Source: Paracoccus sp. (in: a-proteobacteria)
Lineage (GTDB): Bacteria > Pseudomonadota > Alphaproteobacteria > Rhodobacterales > Rhodobacteraceae
Length of the DNA stretch: 6,676 nt
Direction of reading: 5' to 3'
Assembly (NCBI GenBank): GCA_031178645.1
Contig: JAPSIP010000083.1
Location: forward strand, 1-6,676
Shown here: in pieces, positions 5,488-6,676 of the stretch
How positions within the stretch are numbered: position 1 is the stretch's first letter
How the letters are laid out: each line of letters starts with the position of its first letter
The notes under the pieces: model-generated
Databases searched by the model: none
What the model was told of the DNA's origin: nothing
What the model saw: the letters and a program-made list of their open reading frames with translations, nothing else
Program-made: the position numbers and the translations under genes

Positions 5488-5856
5488 TCAGCCGATCACC
5501 CCCTCGAACAGGGGATAGGCGCGGCCCGCGATGGTCAGGTGGACGGCCTTGATGCGCTGTTCGCCAAAGCGGCGGGTGCGATGGCCGATGACGCGGATCG
5601 GATCGCCGGGCATGGCGACGGCTTTTGTCAGGCCAAGGGCGGCATTGCGCGCGCGGCTGGCCAGTTCCACGGTCCAGTTGCGGCCTTCCGCATCGCTGAC
5701 GCACAGGACCGGGTCGCTGCCATTGCTGTAGTTGTCGGTTACCGTCCCGGTCAGTTCCATCAGATGCGGCTTGAATTCGTCCCCCCGAGCAGCTTTGGGC
5801 AGGCCGGCAGGCAGGAACCGCGGGGCAATGATGCCGGGTTCGGGCAAACGGGTCAT
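5488..5856 (-). CDS. DUF6152-like small protein without evident signal peptide
   Basis: A 122-residue protein started at the ATG at 5856, which has a good ribosome binding site (GAGGAAAGAGG, 5 bases upstream). An in-frame ATG at 5892 would add MVAFLNLRKEAL and has no such site. Residues about 33-120 contain MELTGTVTDNY, a DPVLCVSDAEGRNWTVEL segment, ARNAALGLTKAVAMPGDPIRV, GHRTRR and RIKAVHLTIAGRAYPLF. This order (LTG-x-[VI]-x3, WTVEL, 'G-x-PGD-x-[VI]-x-[VAI]-x-G', then '[RM]-[MI]-KAV') matches my memory of the DUF6152 family of periplasmic small beta-barrel proteins, whose function is not established. Those usually have a signal peptide and an N-terminal His-rich motif; neither is visible here. 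It lies between uvrC and pgsA on the same strand. Confidence 0.8.
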   Translation of the reverse strand: MTRLPEPGIIAPRFLPAGLPKAARGDEFKPHLMELTGTVTDNYSNGSDPVLCVSDAEGRNWTVELASRARNAALGLTKAVAMPGDPIRVIGHRTRRFGEQRIKAVHLTIAGRAYPLFEGVIG

Positions 5857-5861
5857 GAGAG

Positions 5862-5872
5862 CCTCTTTCCTC
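5862..5872 (-). promoter_or_regulatory. Ribosome binding site of the DUF6152-like gene
   Basis: GAGGAAAGAGG on the minus strand contains two purine-rich Shine-Dalgarno-like cores. The proximal AGAGG is 5 bases from the ATG at 5856. It is the strongest ribosome binding site in the leftward cluster and fixes this start over the ATG at 5892. Confidence 0.55.
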
Positions 5873-5930
5873 AGGTTGAGAAAGGCAACCATAGCGCGAT
5901 CACGCCACCACCTTGCGGTGCGGTTTTACC

Positions 5931-5945
5931 ACATCTCGCAGATGT
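5931..5945. repeat. Perfect inverted repeat, candidate operator or leader hairpin
   Basis: ACATCT-CGC-AGATGT has 6-base arms and a 3-base centre. It lies 75 bases upstream of the DUF6152-like ATG, within the uvrC/DUF6152 spacer. The symmetry is direct. A regulatory role is inferred only from position and from the local AT-richer composition. Confidence 0.35.
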
Positions 5946-6082
5946 TAAAGCTGGCGTCCGGCCACGACAGCGCCAAGCTTCTGGATAGGCAGGGCTTTCC
6001 GGTATTGGGTCATCCGGCTGGGGATAAATCTTTCGCCAGGGCGGCGCAGTTTGGAACAGGGTTTCCGAAGCAGCCGCCCCGG

Positions 6083-6676
6083 TCAGCCCCTGGCGTTGAA
6101 ATGGTCATAGACCTTTTGCGCCATGGCTGCCGAAATCCCCTCGACCGCCTGCAAATCCGCAAGCCCGGCGCGGCTGACGGCCTTGGCGCTGCCGAAATGG
6201 GCCAGAAGCGCGCGCTTGCGCGAGGCGCCGATGCCCGCGATCTCGTCCAGGGGGTTGGCCATCACCGACTTGGCCCGCTTGGCGCGGTGGGTGCCGATGG
6301 CCCAGCGATGCGCCTCGTCCCGCAGACGCTGGATGAAATACAGGACTGGGTCATTCATCCGCAGGGCAAAGGGGGCGCGGCCGGGGCGGTAGAATTCTTC
6401 CTTGCCCTGGTCGCGGTCGATGCCCTTGGCGACGCCGACGATGGGAATATCCTCGACCCCCAGGTCGGCCAGGATGCCATCCACCACCGACACCTGCCCC
6501 GCGCCGCCGTCGATCAGCAGCAGGTCCGGCCAGGATTCGGTCTGGCGGTCGGGATCTTCCTTCAGCAGGCGCACGAAGCGGCGCGACAGCACCTCTTTCA
6601 TCATGCCGAAGTCGTCGCCCGGCGTGATCTCGGTCCCCTTGATGTTGAACTTGCGGTACTGGCTTTTGATATAGCC
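6083..6676 (-). CDS. uvrC: UvrABC excinuclease subunit C, C-terminal third (5' part outside window)
   Basis: The open frame continues past the right edge; 197 residues to the stop at 6083-6085 are present. UvrC is the nuclease of nucleotide excision repair that makes the dual incision around lesions recognised by UvrA/UvrB. The visible part begins [20 protein letters not shown], continues [14 protein letters not shown], and contains the RNase H-like endonuclease motif LLIDGGAGQ (Asp at residue 56 of this fragment). It also has IVGVAKG, the RDEAHRWAI motif with the conserved His, and a terminal helix-hairpin-helix pair ([18 protein letters not shown] and [19 protein letters not shown]) that binds DNA. 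No lesion in the frame is seen. Its downstream neighbours on the same strand are the DUF6152-like gene and pgsA. Confidence 0.97.
   Translation of the reverse strand, partial: GYIKSQYRKFNIKGTEITPGDDFGMMKEVLSRRFVRLLKEDPDRQTESWPDLLLIDGGAGQVSVVDGILADLGVEDIPIVGVAKGIDRDQGKEEFYRPGRAPFALRMNDPVLYFIQRLRDEAHRWAIGTHRAKRAKSVMANPLDEIAGIGASRKRALLAHFGSAKAVSRAGLADLQAVEGISAAMAQKVYDHFNARG

Larger units (their letters stand above)
5857..6082. other. Intergenic region between uvrC and the DUF6152-like gene
   Basis: About 226 bases without a convincing gene, less GC-rich than its surroundings in places (for example around 5922-5950 and 6020-6035). It should contain the 3' end of the uvrC transcript and the leader or promoter of the DUF6152-like gene. 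A perfect inverted repeat lies at 5931-5945. No clear -35/-10 pair and no strong T-tailed terminator hairpin could be picked out on the minus strand. Confidence 0.5.

Noticed and set aside
4781..5704. A minus-strand frame of 307 codons overlapping pgsA and the DUF6152-like gene in another phase
   Set aside because: Arg/Pro/His-rich low-quality translation. The overlapping frames encode clear PgsA and DUF6152-like proteins.
5908..5921. Short hairpin CACC-TTGC-GGTG followed by CGGTTTT on the plus strand
   Set aside because: Only 4 base pairs, and no plus-strand gene ends there, so it is not a credible terminator. On the minus strand it gives a GCAA loop but the stem is too short to call.

Overview
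This 6.7 kb window comes from a GC-rich alphaproteobacterial chromosome, most likely a member of the Rhodobacteraceae close to Paracoccus. The basis is the strong G/C third-position bias, the plant-type glutamate-cysteine ligase, the uvrC-pgsA-moaD-moaE gene order, and a VPLPA-type C-terminal sorting tag that is typical of this group. No tRNA, rRNA, CRISPR array, transposase or phage gene is visible.

Left part (1-2103). The window opens with the 3' end of a plus-strand gene resembling glucosamine-6-phosphate deaminase (nagB). Its C-terminus departs from the family and stops at 127. Converging on it, with the two stop codons sharing four bases, is a minus-strand gene for a small two-helix membrane protein (124-519). 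A 225-base divergent spacer with an unusually AT-rich palindrome separates that gene from a plus-strand exported glycerophosphodiester phosphodiesterase (745-1809) carrying a signal peptide and a VPLPA-type sorting tail. After it comes a GC-rich hairpin, then a codon-biased but RBS-less orphan reading frame (about 1840-2103). The orphan frame looks like the remnant of an outer-membrane beta-barrel gene.

Right part (2110-6676). Every gene here lies on the minus strand. In transcription order they are uvrC (3' part only), a small DUF6152-like protein, pgsA, moaD, moaE, a two-helix membrane protein with a possible PH-like soluble part, and gshA. pgsA and moaD overlap by 11 bases, and moaD and moaE are 3 bases apart, so these three are probably co-transcribed and translationally coupled. 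gshA has a 68-base leader with a TTGACT element and may have its own promoter. The genes serve DNA excision repair (UvrC), phosphatidylglycerol synthesis (PgsA), molybdopterin synthesis (MoaD/MoaE) and the first step of glutathione synthesis (GshA). This is a housekeeping cluster of convenience and not one pathway.

I see no strong case for an undescribed multi-gene system. The points worth checking are the divergent NagB tail, the sorting-tagged phosphodiesterase, the orphan frame at 1840-2103, the DUF6152-like gene between uvrC and pgsA with no visible signal peptide, and two palindromes in the intergenic regions.
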